A stretch of 5,627 nt of DNA from Pseudomonadota bacterium (GTDB taxonomy: Bacteria > Pseudomonadota > Alphaproteobacteria > Sphingomonadales > Sphingomonadaceae), in NCBI GenBank assembly GCA_023392555.1, contig JAEVYW010000047.1:1-5627 (forward strand), given 5' to 3'. Of this stretch, positions 1-5,627 are shown in pieces (the stretch's first letter is position 1; every line of letters begins with the position of its first letter). The notes beneath the pieces were generated by a model. It saw only the letters and a program-made list of their open reading frames with translations, was not told where the DNA came from and did no database searches. Both the position numbers and the translations under genes were made by a program.

Positions 1-317
1 GCTACGATATCGAGGTCGAGAACGCGCGTGGCCCAGCGCCGTCCGCTGCGCCGGCCGAACTCGCGCTCGATGGTCTTGAGCTGCCTCAGCATGTCCGGCG
101 GGGAGAGGTCGCTTTCGACGAGCGCGACCGAGTTCGCGAAGTCGCGGCCTGCACCGCCTTGCGCCGCGTTGAGCAGGATGGGCGCCGCATCGAACAAGCC
201 GAAGTCCTCGTCGAGCCGCGCGATTGCAGCTTCGACGACGCTCGGCGGCCTCCCATGCCGCCCATGCGGACGGTTTGAGCCAATGGCGATGGCGTAGAGT
301 TGCGTTGCGCCGGACAC
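1..317 (-). CDS. folK: 2-amino-4-hydroxy-6-hydroxymethyldihydropteridine pyrophosphokinase (HPPK), 3' end cut off by the window edge
   Basis: HPPK transfers pyrophosphate from ATP to 6-hydroxymethyl-7,8-dihydropterin, the step before dihydropteroate synthase in cytosolic folate synthesis. About 105 residues are visible. Near the N-terminus is AIAIGSN (residues 9-15), the HPPK opening strand. FANSVALVESDLSP (60-73) matches the family's F-x-N-x-V segment. IEREFGRRSGRRW (83-95) leads into TRVLDLDIV (97-105), whose two aspartates (101 and 103) correspond to the Mg-binding pair of E. coli HPPK. The frame is open to the window edge, so roughly the last third is missing. The proposed start is a GTG at 315-317, because no in-frame ATG lies nearby and family members begin a few residues before the GSN strand. 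I see no strong ribosome binding site, so the exact start is uncertain. The gene diverges from the uracil-DNA glycosylase gene, with 23 bp between the starts. Confidence 0.9.
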   Translation of the reverse strand, partial: MSGATQLYAIAIGSNRPHGRHGRPPSVVEAAIARLDEDFGLFDAAPILLNAAQGGAGRDFANSVALVESDLSPPDMLRQLKTIEREFGRRSGRRWATRVLDLDIV

Positions 318-340
318 AGGCGGTCGCCTACGGCAGTGGA

Positions 341-1024
341 ATGGAGTTCGCCAGCCCAGCCGACCGCTCGCCGCTTCCACAGGCCGAGGCGCCGCGCGAC
401 TGTCCGCTCTGCCCGCGGCTAGTGGCCTTCCGCCAGGAGTGCCGTGCGGAGTATCCTGACTGGTGGAATGCGCCGGTGCCCGCATTCGGCGATCCAGAGG
501 CCTGGCTTGCGATCGTCGGCCTTGCGCCGGGGAAGCATGGGGCGAACCGCACGGGGCGGCCCTTCACCGGCGATTTCGCGGGTGACCTGCTTTACGCAAC
601 GCTGCTGAAGTTCGGATTGGCAGAAGGCGAGTATCGCGCGGAGCCGTCCGACGGTCTCCAGCTGCGCGGTGCGATAATCCTCAACGCGGTCAAATGCCTG
701 CCGCCGGCGAACAAGCCCGAGCCGCGGGAAATCGCCACCTGTCGCAACTACTTCGAAGTCGCTCTTGCCAACCTGCCGAAGGTTCGAGTGCTGCTCGCTT
801 TGGGTCAGATTGCCCACGTCGCTGCGGCCCGCGCGCTCGGCCTGCCGCCCGCTGCAACCAAGTTCGGGCATGGCGCGGAGGCGCTGGCCCCCGACGGCCG
901 CATCCTGCTCTCAAGCTACCATTGCTCGCGCTACAACCAGAACACGAACCGCCTGAACGCGGAGATGTTCGAAAGCGTGTTCGAGCGGGCGCTGACCTAC
1001 CGGTCCTCGACCAGCCGACCGTAA
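341..1024 (+). CDS. Uracil-DNA glycosylase, Fe-S type, family 5 (UDGb)-like
   Basis: This 227-residue protein probably excises uracil, and perhaps other deaminated bases, from DNA in base-excision repair. Four cysteines are placed as in the [4Fe-4S] UDG families 4 and 5: C21 and C24 (CPLC), C119 (VKCLPP) and C134 (ATCRN). The first active-site motif is GLAPGKHGANRTG (60-72), followed by RPFTGD (73-78). The GxAPGxxGxNxTG form points to family 5 rather than family 4, and D78 is a candidate catalytic acid by analogy with Thermus UDGb. The second motif is SYHCSRYNQNT (192-202), with H194 in the conserved position. The start at 341 is the ATG just before the cysteine region. The frame is open back to an ATG at 224, but that start would run deep into folK on the other strand and add residues without family character. 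The Shine-Dalgarno signal is weak. The last 28 bp overlap the 3' end of aguB on the opposite strand. Confidence 0.88.
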   Translation: MEFASPADRSPLPQAEAPRDCPLCPRLVAFRQECRAEYPDWWNAPVPAFGDPEAWLAIVGLAPGKHGANRTGRPFTGDFAGDLLYATLLKFGLAEGEYRAEPSDGLQLRGAIILNAVKCLPPANKPEPREIATCRNYFEVALANLPKVRVLLALGQIAHVAAARALGLPPAATKFGHGAEALAPDGRILLSSYHCSRYNQNTNRLNAEMFESVFERALTYRSSTSRP

Positions 1025-1848
1025 AGCTCAGGCCGGCGATCGCGGAAGAAGCCGAACGCCGCGCGGTGCTTCTTCGCCGCAGCAAGATCCAGCTCCGCGA
1101 CTAGCACTCCGGTCTCGTCAGCGCCGAACTCCGCGAGCATGTCGCCGCGTTCATCGCAGATGAAGCTGTGGCCGTAGAAGCGCTGGCCACACTCTGTACC
1201 GATGCGATTGGCGGCGACAACCGGCACCACGTTCGACACCGCATGGCCGATCATCGCCCGGCGCCACAGGCGCGAGGTGTCGAGGTCGGGATCGTGCGGC
1301 TCGGTGCCGATCGCCGTCGGGTAGAATAGGATCTCGGCGCCCATCAGCATCATCGCGCGCGCGGTTTCCGGGTACCATTGGTCCCAGCACACGCCGACGC
1401 CGAGCGTCGACTTTTCCGGGCCCTTCCACACCTTGAAGCCGGTGTTGCCGGGGCGGAAGTAGAACTTCTCTTCGTAGCCCGGGCCATCCGGGATGTGGCT
1501 CTTGCGATAGACGCCTTCAATCTTCCCACCCGGGGCGATCATCGCGAGCGAATTGTAATGGTGCGGTCCGTCGAGCTCGAAGAAGCTGGTCGGGATCCAG
1601 ATGCCAAGCTCTTCCGCGATCTTTTGCATCGCTAGGACGGACGGATGCTCGTCGGTCGGCTTCGCGGTCGCGAACAGGCTCTCGTCTTCGACCCGGCAGA
1701 AATAGGGGCCTTCGAAAAGCTCAGGGGGAAGCACCACCTGCGCGCCTTTGTCCGCGGCCTCGCGGACGAGCTCACCGACGTTGCGGATATTCTCGTCCGT
1801 GTCTTCGCCGAACGCGAGTTGCAGCGCGGCGACCTTCAACTTGGTCAT
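997..1848 (-). CDS. aguB: N-carbamoylputrescine amidase
   Basis: This 283-residue cytosolic enzyme of the nitrilase (carbon-nitrogen hydrolase) superfamily hydrolyses N-carbamoylputrescine to putrescine, CO2 and ammonia, the last step of the agmatine route to putrescine. The nitrilase catalytic triad is visible: E43 in LPPELFEG, K116 in YRKSHIPD and C154 in GVCWDQWYPE. The CWDQWYPE context, the downstream FYPTAIGTEP (175-184) and the length of about 280-295 residues are typical of AguB rather than other nitrilase branches. N-terminal MTKLKVAALQ is the usual family opening. Its ATG (1846-1848) overlaps the TGA of aguA as ATGA, which implies co-transcription and translational coupling. An AGG lies several bases upstream, inside the end of aguA. 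The adjacent aguA supplies its substrate, which makes the assignment strong. The final codons overlap the convergent uracil-DNA glycosylase gene by 28 bp. Confidence 0.95.
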   Translation of the reverse strand: MTKLKVAALQLAFGEDTDENIRNVGELVREAADKGAQVVLPPELFEGPYFCRVEDESLFATAKPTDEHPSVLAMQKIAEELGIWIPTSFFELDGPHHYNSLAMIAPGGKIEGVYRKSHIPDGPGYEEKFYFRPGNTGFKVWKGPEKSTLGVGVCWDQWYPETARAMMLMGAEILFYPTAIGTEPHDPDLDTSRLWRRAMIGHAVSNVVPVVAANRIGTECGQRFYGHSFICDERGDMLAEFGADETGVLVAELDLAAAKKHRAAFGFFRDRRPELYGRLVEDR

Positions 1849-2819
1849 GCGGGTACCTGTTGGCTGATGCAGTGGAAGCTTCCGCCTCCGGTGAGGATGT
1901 GGTCGGCGCGATGGCCGATTGCAACGCGGCCGGGGAACAGCGCCTGGACCGCATCGACTGCCGCGCGATCGTTCGGCGATCCGTACTGCGGGACGACCAC
2001 GGCGGCATTGCCGATGTAGAAGTTCATGTAGCTCGCCGGGATGATGTCGCCGTCCTCGCTCAGGATGCGGCCGGGCGAGGGGAGCGTGACGACGTCGAGC
2101 TTCGCGGCCTTCAGGCGCGCGGTTGCATCGCGGTACACGGCGTCGTTCGGATCGTCCTCGGCAGGCGCGGGGATTGCCACCCGGCCCGGCGCAACGAAGC
2201 GCGCGAGATTGTCGACATGGCCGTCGGTGTGATCATTGGCGAGGCCCTCGCCGAGCCACACGACCCGATCGAAGCCAAGATCGCGCAGCAGCCGCTCCTC
2301 GGTCTCTTCGCGGCTCATCGAATTGCGGTTGGGATTGAGCAGACACTGCTCCGTGGTGACGACCGTACCCGATCCGTCCCAATCAATCGCGCCGCCCTCG
2401 AGCACCCATTCCGCCTTCGCGTAGGGCATGCCGACCCGCGAGGTCAGCCGCTCACCGATGCTGTCGTCGCCTTCGAGGTCGTACTTCCCGCCCCATCCGT
2501 TGAAGCGGAAGTCCTGCGCGCGACGCTGAGCGCCCGATCCGAGGATCGTCGGCCCCGTATCGCGCAGCCAGATGTCGCCGAACGGCTCCTCGACCACGGT
2601 TGCAAACGGCGCCAGCTCTCGAGCCTTCGCAGCCGCGTCCGCATGGGCAGCGACCAGGATCACCTGCTCGCCCTTGCCGCCGGCATGCACGGCCGCCGCA
2701 AAAGCCGCGACCTCGCGCTCAGCCTCGATCAAATCGGCAAGCCACAGCTCCGGGTCCGACGGAAAGCCGATCCAGACGGCCTCATGCGGCGCCCATTCGG
2801 GAAGGGGAGTAAGGGTCAT
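1845..2819 (-). CDS. aguA: Agmatine deiminase (agmatine iminohydrolase)
   Basis: This 324-residue enzyme of the peptidyl-arginine-deiminase-like (PPAD/guanidino-group modifying) superfamily converts agmatine and water to N-carbamoylputrescine and ammonia. Family motifs appear in order: PEWAPHEAVWIGFP (7-20), DIWLRDTGP (82-90), FNGWGGKY (106-113), VLEGGAID (139-146), NDHTDGHVDN (195-204, with H197, D200 and H201), SYMNFYIGN (263-271) and GGGSFHCISQQ (311-321). C317 is in the position of the nucleophilic cysteine. At 324 residues it is somewhat shorter than the roughly 365-380 of Pseudomonas and plant enzymes, but every motif is present, so it looks intact. The start is ATG at 2817-2819, with an AGG (2828-2830 on the minus strand) 8 nt upstream. 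It is the first gene of the operon and ends in an ATGA overlap with aguB. No arginine decarboxylase gene is in this window, so agmatine must come from elsewhere in the genome or from outside the cell. Confidence 0.95.
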   Translation of the reverse strand: MTLTPLPEWAPHEAVWIGFPSDPELWLADLIEAEREVAAFAAAVHAGGKGEQVILVAAHADAAAKARELAPFATVVEEPFGDIWLRDTGPTILGSGAQRRAQDFRFNGWGGKYDLEGDDSIGERLTSRVGMPYAKAEWVLEGGAIDWDGSGTVVTTEQCLLNPNRNSMSREETEERLLRDLGFDRVVWLGEGLANDHTDGHVDNLARFVAPGRVAIPAPAEDDPNDAVYRDATARLKAAKLDVVTLPSPGRILSEDGDIIPASYMNFYIGNAAVVVPQYGSPNDRAAVDAVQALFPGRVAIGHRADHILTGGGSFHCISQQVPA

Positions 2820-2937
2820 GCGGCGCGCCTATCGACTTCACGCCGACAAGGCAAAACGCTCCGTCGTTCGTCGAACTGCTTCTGGCGAACTCCCGGGCGG
2901 TCGCTAGGAGAGTGTCCAGGGACCATTCGGGGGACGC
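2820..2937. promoter_or_regulatory. Divergent intergenic region between aguA and the M61 peptidase gene
   Basis: These 118 bp separate the starts of two divergent genes, so they must hold, or lie next to, the promoters for both. I could not pick out a convincing -35/-10 pair on either strand. An 11-bp perfect odd palindrome, GTTCG-T-CGAAC, sits near the middle at 2866-2876. It could be an operator half-way between the two genes, but a motif this short can easily arise by chance in GC-rich DNA. There is no hairpin followed by a T run. Confidence 0.4.
2929..2934 (+). promoter_or_regulatory. Probable ribosome binding site of the M61 peptidase gene
   Basis: GGGGGA lies three bases before the ATG at 2938. 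It is purine-rich but closer to the start than usual. An AGGGA at 2918-2922 and an AGGAG at 2906-2910 lie further upstream than is optimal. The start is supported mainly by the signal peptide that begins right after it. Confidence 0.4.
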
Positions 2938-4713
2938 ATGAAATATACGATCGCCGCCTTGTTGCTTTCGACCGCGGCAGTTCCAGCCCAAGCCACCGTC
3001 AATTACGCGATCGACCTGACGCGGCCGGAGCACCACACCGGCCAGGTTTCGATCGCCTTCCCGACCTCCGACGGGCCCTACCTCGACGTGAAAATGCCGG
3101 TCTGGCGGACCGGGCGATACACGGTCCTGAACCTCGCCAATGGCGTCAGCCAGTTCACCGCGACGGACGGCGCGGGCAAGCCGCTTCGCTGGCAGAAGGT
3201 CGACAAGTCCACGTGGCGCATCCAGCTGAACGGCCCGACCGCCGTCCGCGTCGGCTATGAGCTTTACGGCAACGAACTCGGCAATCGCAGCCGGCACATC
3301 GACGACAGCCACGCCTATCTCGATGCGTCCGCGGTGTTGATGTACGCCGACCGCTTCCGCAAGGACGACGTCACCGTCGGCCTGACCGTGCCGCAGGGCT
3401 GGCGCAGCTTCTCCGGCATGCAGTCCGCAGGCGCGCAGCGGTTCGTTGCGGCCAACTGGGACGTGCTGGTCGATTCCCCGATCGAAACCGGCATCAACAA
3501 GACCGTCGAGTTCCAGGAAGGCGGGCGCGAATACCAGGTCGTGGTCTGGGGCAACGGCAATTACGAGCTTCCACAGCTGGCCGCCGACCTCAAGAAGATC
3601 GTCGCCCAGCCGCCCTCGATCTGGCGTAGCTATCCGTTCCAGCGCTACGTCTTCATCGTCCACACGACCGATGGCGGCGGCGGCGCGACGGAGCACATGA
3701 ACTCCACCGTCATCCAGGTGCCCCGGTACATCTTCAAGCCGCGCGCCCGGTACCTGCAGTTCCTGTCGACCGCGGCGCACGAGTTTATCCACACCTGGAA
3801 CGTAAAAGCGTACCGCAACGCGGCGATGGTCCCGTACGATTACGACCGGGAGAATTACACGAACCTGCTGTGGCTCGAGGAAGGTTCGACCGAATATTTC
3901 ACCGGTCACTTCATGGTTCGGTCAGGCCTGCAGTCGACGCAGGAATATCTCGATGAGCTTGGCGAGGCGATCGACGCCAACCAGCACCGCCCGGGACGGC
4001 TCGTCCAGTCGGTAGCCGAAGGCTCGTTCGACGAGTGGATCTCACCCGGCGACCGCGATCGGCTGCAGAACGCCTGGATCAACATCTATTCCGAAGGCCT
4101 GATGGCCTCGTGGCAGCTCGACATTGCACTGCTTCAGCAGACGGGCGGAAAGGTGTCCTACCGCGACGTTCACCGCCTGCTGTACGAACGCTTCGACAGC
4201 CGCGTGAAGGGCTTCACCGACGCGGACATCCTTGCGATCCTGCGCGAACTGACCGGGCAGTCATGGGAAGGCTGGTGGGCCAGGCATATCCAGTCGCCCA
4301 TCGCGCCCGACTTCAACGCACTGCTTGCGCCCGTCGGGTTGAGGCTGGCCGAGCCCCAGGCGCGCAAGGCGTCCGCCGGCTGGTCGGGAAGCGCGTCGGA
4401 AGGCGGCATCAAGCTCAGCACGGTCGAAAAGGGCAGCGCGGCCTGGAACGCCGGCTTCGGTCCTGACGATCTGCTCGTCGCCATCGACGGCCAGCGGATG
4501 AGCCAGGGGCGGTTCGAGACCATCCTCAGCGAGCGGAAGCCTGGCGACCAGGTCACCGTCAGCTTCTTCCGCCGCGACCAGCTGATGACGAAGACACTGA
4601 CGCTTGGCTCGGCGCCGGCCGCGCCCGCGAAGGTGGTTCCCGTCGATCGGCCGACAGCCGCGCAAAAGGCCTTGTTCTCGCGCTGGCTCCTCGTCCCTTA
4701 TCCGCAGGGCTGA
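2938..4713 (+). CDS. Secreted M61-family (glycyl aminopeptidase-like) metallopeptidase with a PDZ domain
   Basis: This 591-residue zinc peptidase of MEROPS family M61 is predicted to act in the periplasm. Residues 1-19 form a signal peptide: a Lys at position 2, a hydrophobic LLL core and a probable cleavage after AQA. An N-terminal beta-rich M61 domain follows (about 20-190). GGGGATEHMNST (246-257) matches the conserved Gly-rich substrate-binding segment. The zinc site is HEFIH (281-285) followed by TWNVKAYR, with the third ligand probably E315 in LWLEEGSTEYF (311-321). Helical catalytic-domain sequence continues to about 455. A PDZ domain covers about 466-556, with KGSAAWNAGFGPDDLLVAIDG (498-518, shown here only as a landmark) typical of bacterial PDZ carboxylate-binding folds. 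The tail 560-591 is Pro/Ala-rich, then ends in WLLVPYPQG. All zinc ligands are present and the length is near normal. The natural substrate is unknown. The neighbours (aguAB and rpsD) give no functional clue. Confidence 0.92.
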   Translation: MKYTIAALLLSTAAVPAQATVNYAIDLTRPEHHTGQVSIAFPTSDGPYLDVKMPVWRTGRYTVLNLANGVSQFTATDGAGKPLRWQKVDKSTWRIQLNGPTAVRVGYELYGNELGNRSRHIDDSHAYLDASAVLMYADRFRKDDVTVGLTVPQGWRSFSGMQSAGAQRFVAANWDVLVDSPIETGINKTVEFQEGGREYQVVVWGNGNYELPQLAADLKKIVAQPPSIWRSYPFQRYVFIVHTTDGGGGATEHMNSTVIQVPRYIFKPRARYLQFLSTAAHEFIHTWNVKAYRNAAMVPYDYDRENYTNLLWLEEGSTEYFTGHFMVRSGLQSTQEYLDELGEAIDANQHRPGRLVQSVAEGSFDEWISPGDRDRLQNAWINIYSEGLMASWQLDIALLQQTGGKVSYRDVHRLLYERFDSRVKGFTDADILAILRELTGQSWEGWWARHIQSPIAPDFNALLAPVGLRLAEPQARKASAGWSGSASEGGIKLSTVEKGSAAWNAGFGPDDLLVAIDGQRMSQGRFETILSERKPGDQVTVSFFRRDQLMTKTLTLGSAPAAPAKVVPVDRPTAAQKALFSRWLLVPYPQG

Positions 4714-4722
4714 TCCGCAAAC

Positions 4723-4752
4723 AAAAAGCGCGGCCCCGCGGGACCGCCCTTT
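4723..4752 (-). terminator. Rho-independent terminator of rpsD, possibly shared with the convergent M61 gene
   Basis: Read on the minus strand, a GC-rich hairpin at 4730-4747 has the stem GCGGTCC / GGGCCGC (7 bp including one G-T pair) and the loop CGCG. It is followed by GC and then TTTTTGTTT, the usual intrinsic terminator shape. It starts about 26 bp after the rpsD stop codon. On the plus strand the same hairpin is followed only by CTTTG, so it would be a weaker terminator for the M61 peptidase gene, whose stop lies 16 bp before the hairpin. Confidence 0.75.
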
Positions 4753-4773
4753 GAATTTCCATCGCTGCTGGAA

Positions 4774-5388
4774 TTAGCGCGAGTAGAACTCGATCACGAG
4801 GTTCGGTTCCATGCGAACCGGGTAGGGCACCTCGTCGAGCGTCGGAACGCGGCTGTAGGTGACCCGCGACGTGCCGTCGGCGACGACATAATCGGGAACG
4901 TCACGCTCGGCGAGGCTCTGCGCCTCGATGACCAGCGCCATTTCCTGCGCCTTGGGGCCGAGCTCGATCACGTCACCGACGTTCACGCGCCGCGAAGCGA
5001 TGTTGCACTTCACGCCGTTGACGCGGATGTGGCCGTGGCTGACCAGCTGGCGCGCGGCCCAGATCGTCGGCGCGAACTTGGCGCGATAGACGATCATGTC
5101 GAGGCGACGCTCGAGCAGGCCGATCAGGTTCTGCGAAGCATCCCCCTTCATGGCGCTCGCTTCCTGGTAGGTGCGCTTGAACTGCTTTTCGGTGATGTCG
5201 CCGTAATAGCCCTTCAGCTTCTGCTTGGCGCGAAGCTGAATGCCGAAGTCCGACAGCTTGCTCTTGCGGCGCTGTCCGTGCTGGCCGGGGCCATATTCGC
5301 GGCGGTTGACCGGGCTCTTGGGGCGTCCGAAGACGTTCTCGCCCATACGGCGGTCGAGTTTGTACTTGGCGCTGCTGCGCTTGCTCAC
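4774..5388 (-). CDS. rpsD: 30S ribosomal protein S4
   Basis: This 204-residue protein binds 16S rRNA early in assembly of the small subunit and helps set decoding accuracy. The N-terminal region contains [12 protein letters not shown] (15-26) and [13 protein letters not shown] (32-44), typical of bacterial S4. The S4 RNA-binding domain spans about 92-143, including [11 protein letters not shown] and [11 protein letters not shown]. The C-terminus, [18 protein letters not shown], is the standard S4 ending. The only cysteine is C128, so this is the zinc-free form without the N-terminal four-cysteine cluster. The start is GTG at 5386-5388, supported by a GGAG 8 nt upstream and by the expected MSKR N-terminus; the next in-frame ATG is residue 15, inside conserved sequence. 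The gene has its own terminator downstream and is separated by 145 bp from the upstream gene, so it is probably transcribed alone, not as part of the alpha operon as in E. coli. Confidence 0.98.
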   Translation of the reverse strand: MSKRSSAKYKLDRRMGENVFGRPKSPVNRREYGPGQHGQRRKSKLSDFGIQLRAKQKLKGYYGDITEKQFKRTYQEASAMKGDASQNLIGLLERRLDMIVYRAKFAPTIWAARQLVSHGHIRVNGVKCNIASRRVNVGDVIELGPKAQEMALVIEAQSLAERDVPDYVVADGTSRVTYSRVPTLDEVPYPVRMEPNLVIEFYSR

Positions 5389-5396
5389 GTGATAAT

Positions 5397-5400
5397 CTCC
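5397..5400 (-). promoter_or_regulatory. Ribosome binding site of rpsD (decides a GTG start)
   Basis: On the minus strand, GGAG is followed by 8 nt (ATTATCAC) and then GTG. The good spacing and core, together with the conserved N-terminus, fix the GTG as the start codon of rpsD even though no ATG is present there. Confidence 0.8.
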
Positions 5401-5432
5401 AACTTGCGTTTCGTGTTTGCCCGGGACCGCAC

Positions 5433-5451
5433 CGTGCAGCTGAGCTGCACG
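5433..5451. repeat. Perfect 19-bp inverted repeat in the rpsD leader region
   Basis: The arms CGTGCAGCT and AGCTGCACG are perfect reverse complements around a single central G. The repeat ends 44 bp before the rpsD GTG start, in non-coding DNA. As RNA it would form an 8-bp stem with a 3-nt loop, or 7 bp with a 5-nt loop. No T run follows on either strand, so it does not look like an intrinsic terminator. It could be an operator for a dimeric repressor or a leader hairpin involved in S4 feedback. The sequence shows the palindrome itself; any role is inference. Confidence 0.7.
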
Positions 5452-5533
5452 CGATCACCGCTTCACCAGGCATGCGGGATCAATTGCGAGCGGCGCACCT
5501 AGTCGAGAGCGCCGGGAATGGCAAGCCTGAGGG

Positions 5534-5627
5534 CTACCTTGGCGAGCCGCCGAAGCCCGCGGCCGTGGGGTTGTCGGACCGTCCCGGGTTGTTCCCGCGC
5601 TGGTTGATCTGCGTCAGCTCTTCCTGG
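5534..5627 (-). CDS. C-terminal end of an unidentified protein, 5' part beyond the window
   Basis: On the minus strand an open frame enters from the right edge and ends at a TAG at 5534-5536, giving 30 residues. The visible peptide begins QEELTQINQRGNNP and ends AAGFGGSPR; it is polar and rich in Gly, Asn and Pro, like a flexible tail. I do not recognise the family. It is judged a real gene end because it fits an otherwise unexplained stretch, has the orientation of rpsD and reads as plausible protein with GC-rich third positions. The opposite strand is also open in one frame here but has no start codon and yields less protein-like sequence. With so few residues the call is tentative. Confidence 0.5.
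   Translation of the reverse strand, partial: QEELTQINQRGNNPGRSDNPTAAGFGGSPR

Noticed and set aside
28..297. An 89-codon plus-strand frame at the left edge, and a 65-codon minus-strand frame in the same place
   Set aside because: Both are out of frame with the clear folK coding sequence on the minus strand, which explains this stretch.
224..340. A 39-residue N-terminal extension of the uracil-DNA glycosylase starting at ATG 224
   Set aside because: The extension lies over the 5' coding part of folK on the other strand and reads as Arg-rich shadow sequence. The ATG at 341 gives a normal family length.
694..1104. Arg/Pro/Ala-rich frames on both strands within the uracil-DNA glycosylase gene
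   Set aside because: They are alternative-frame shadows of a gene with a full set of active-site and Fe-S motifs.
1860..3260. A 466-codon plus-strand open frame opposite aguA running into the M61 gene
   Set aside because: It is antisense to a complete agmatine deiminase and then out of frame with the peptidase. Its composition is that of a shadow frame, with no recognisable domain.
2782..3909. A 375-codon minus-strand open frame across the start of the M61 gene and the aguA start
   Set aside because: It lies antisense to a well-supported secreted peptidase and to the aguA 5' end, has Arg/Val/Asp-rich low-information sequence, and shows no family motif. Long antisense frames are expected in DNA with GC-rich third codon positions.
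5029..5502. A 157-codon plus-strand frame opposite rpsD
   Set aside because: It is antisense to an unmistakable ribosomal protein S4 gene and has no start signal or family features.
1..5627. Mobile elements, CRISPR arrays, tRNAs, phage or defence genes
   Set aside because: I looked on both strands for repeat arrays, transposase motifs, terminal repeats and tRNA-like folds and saw none. The gene content is ordinary core metabolism, repair and translation.

Overview
The window is GC-rich, densely packed chromosomal DNA from an alphaproteobacterium. The protein sequences and start-codon use look most like a sphingomonad (Sphingomonas or a relative); this is an inference from family resemblance, with no marker search behind it. 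All recognisable genes are housekeeping or metabolic. I see no transposase, integrase, tRNA, CRISPR array, phage gene or direct-repeat boundary.

Layout from left to right. (1) The 5' part of folK (folate biosynthesis) runs leftward off the window edge. (2) Starting only 23 bp away and diverging from it is a family 5-type Fe-S uracil-DNA glycosylase. (3) The 3' end of that gene overlaps by 28 bp, tail to tail, with a leftward two-gene operon, aguA-aguB. The two cistrons are joined by an ATGA overlap and together convert agmatine to putrescine. (4) After a 118-bp divergent intergenic region comes a rightward gene for a secreted M61-family metallopeptidase with a C-terminal PDZ domain. (5) It converges on leftward rpsD (ribosomal protein S4), with a hairpin terminator in the 60-bp gap between them. 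(6) Upstream of rpsD is a 145-bp gap with a perfect 19-bp inverted repeat in the presumed leader, then the last 30 codons of another leftward gene that enters from the right edge and that I do not recognise.

Only aguA and aguB clearly work together: AguA deiminates agmatine to N-carbamoylputrescine and AguB hydrolyses that to putrescine, CO2 and ammonia. The other genes are functionally unrelated neighbours. Two partial genes at the edges (folK and the C-terminal fragment before rpsD) were found by reading the minus strand directly. No gap without a gene exceeds 145 bp.

I did not find a convincing new biological system. The observations most worth checking are the palindrome in the rpsD leader, the very tight folK/uracil-DNA glycosylase divergence, the overlapping convergent 3' ends and the unidentified gene upstream of rpsD.
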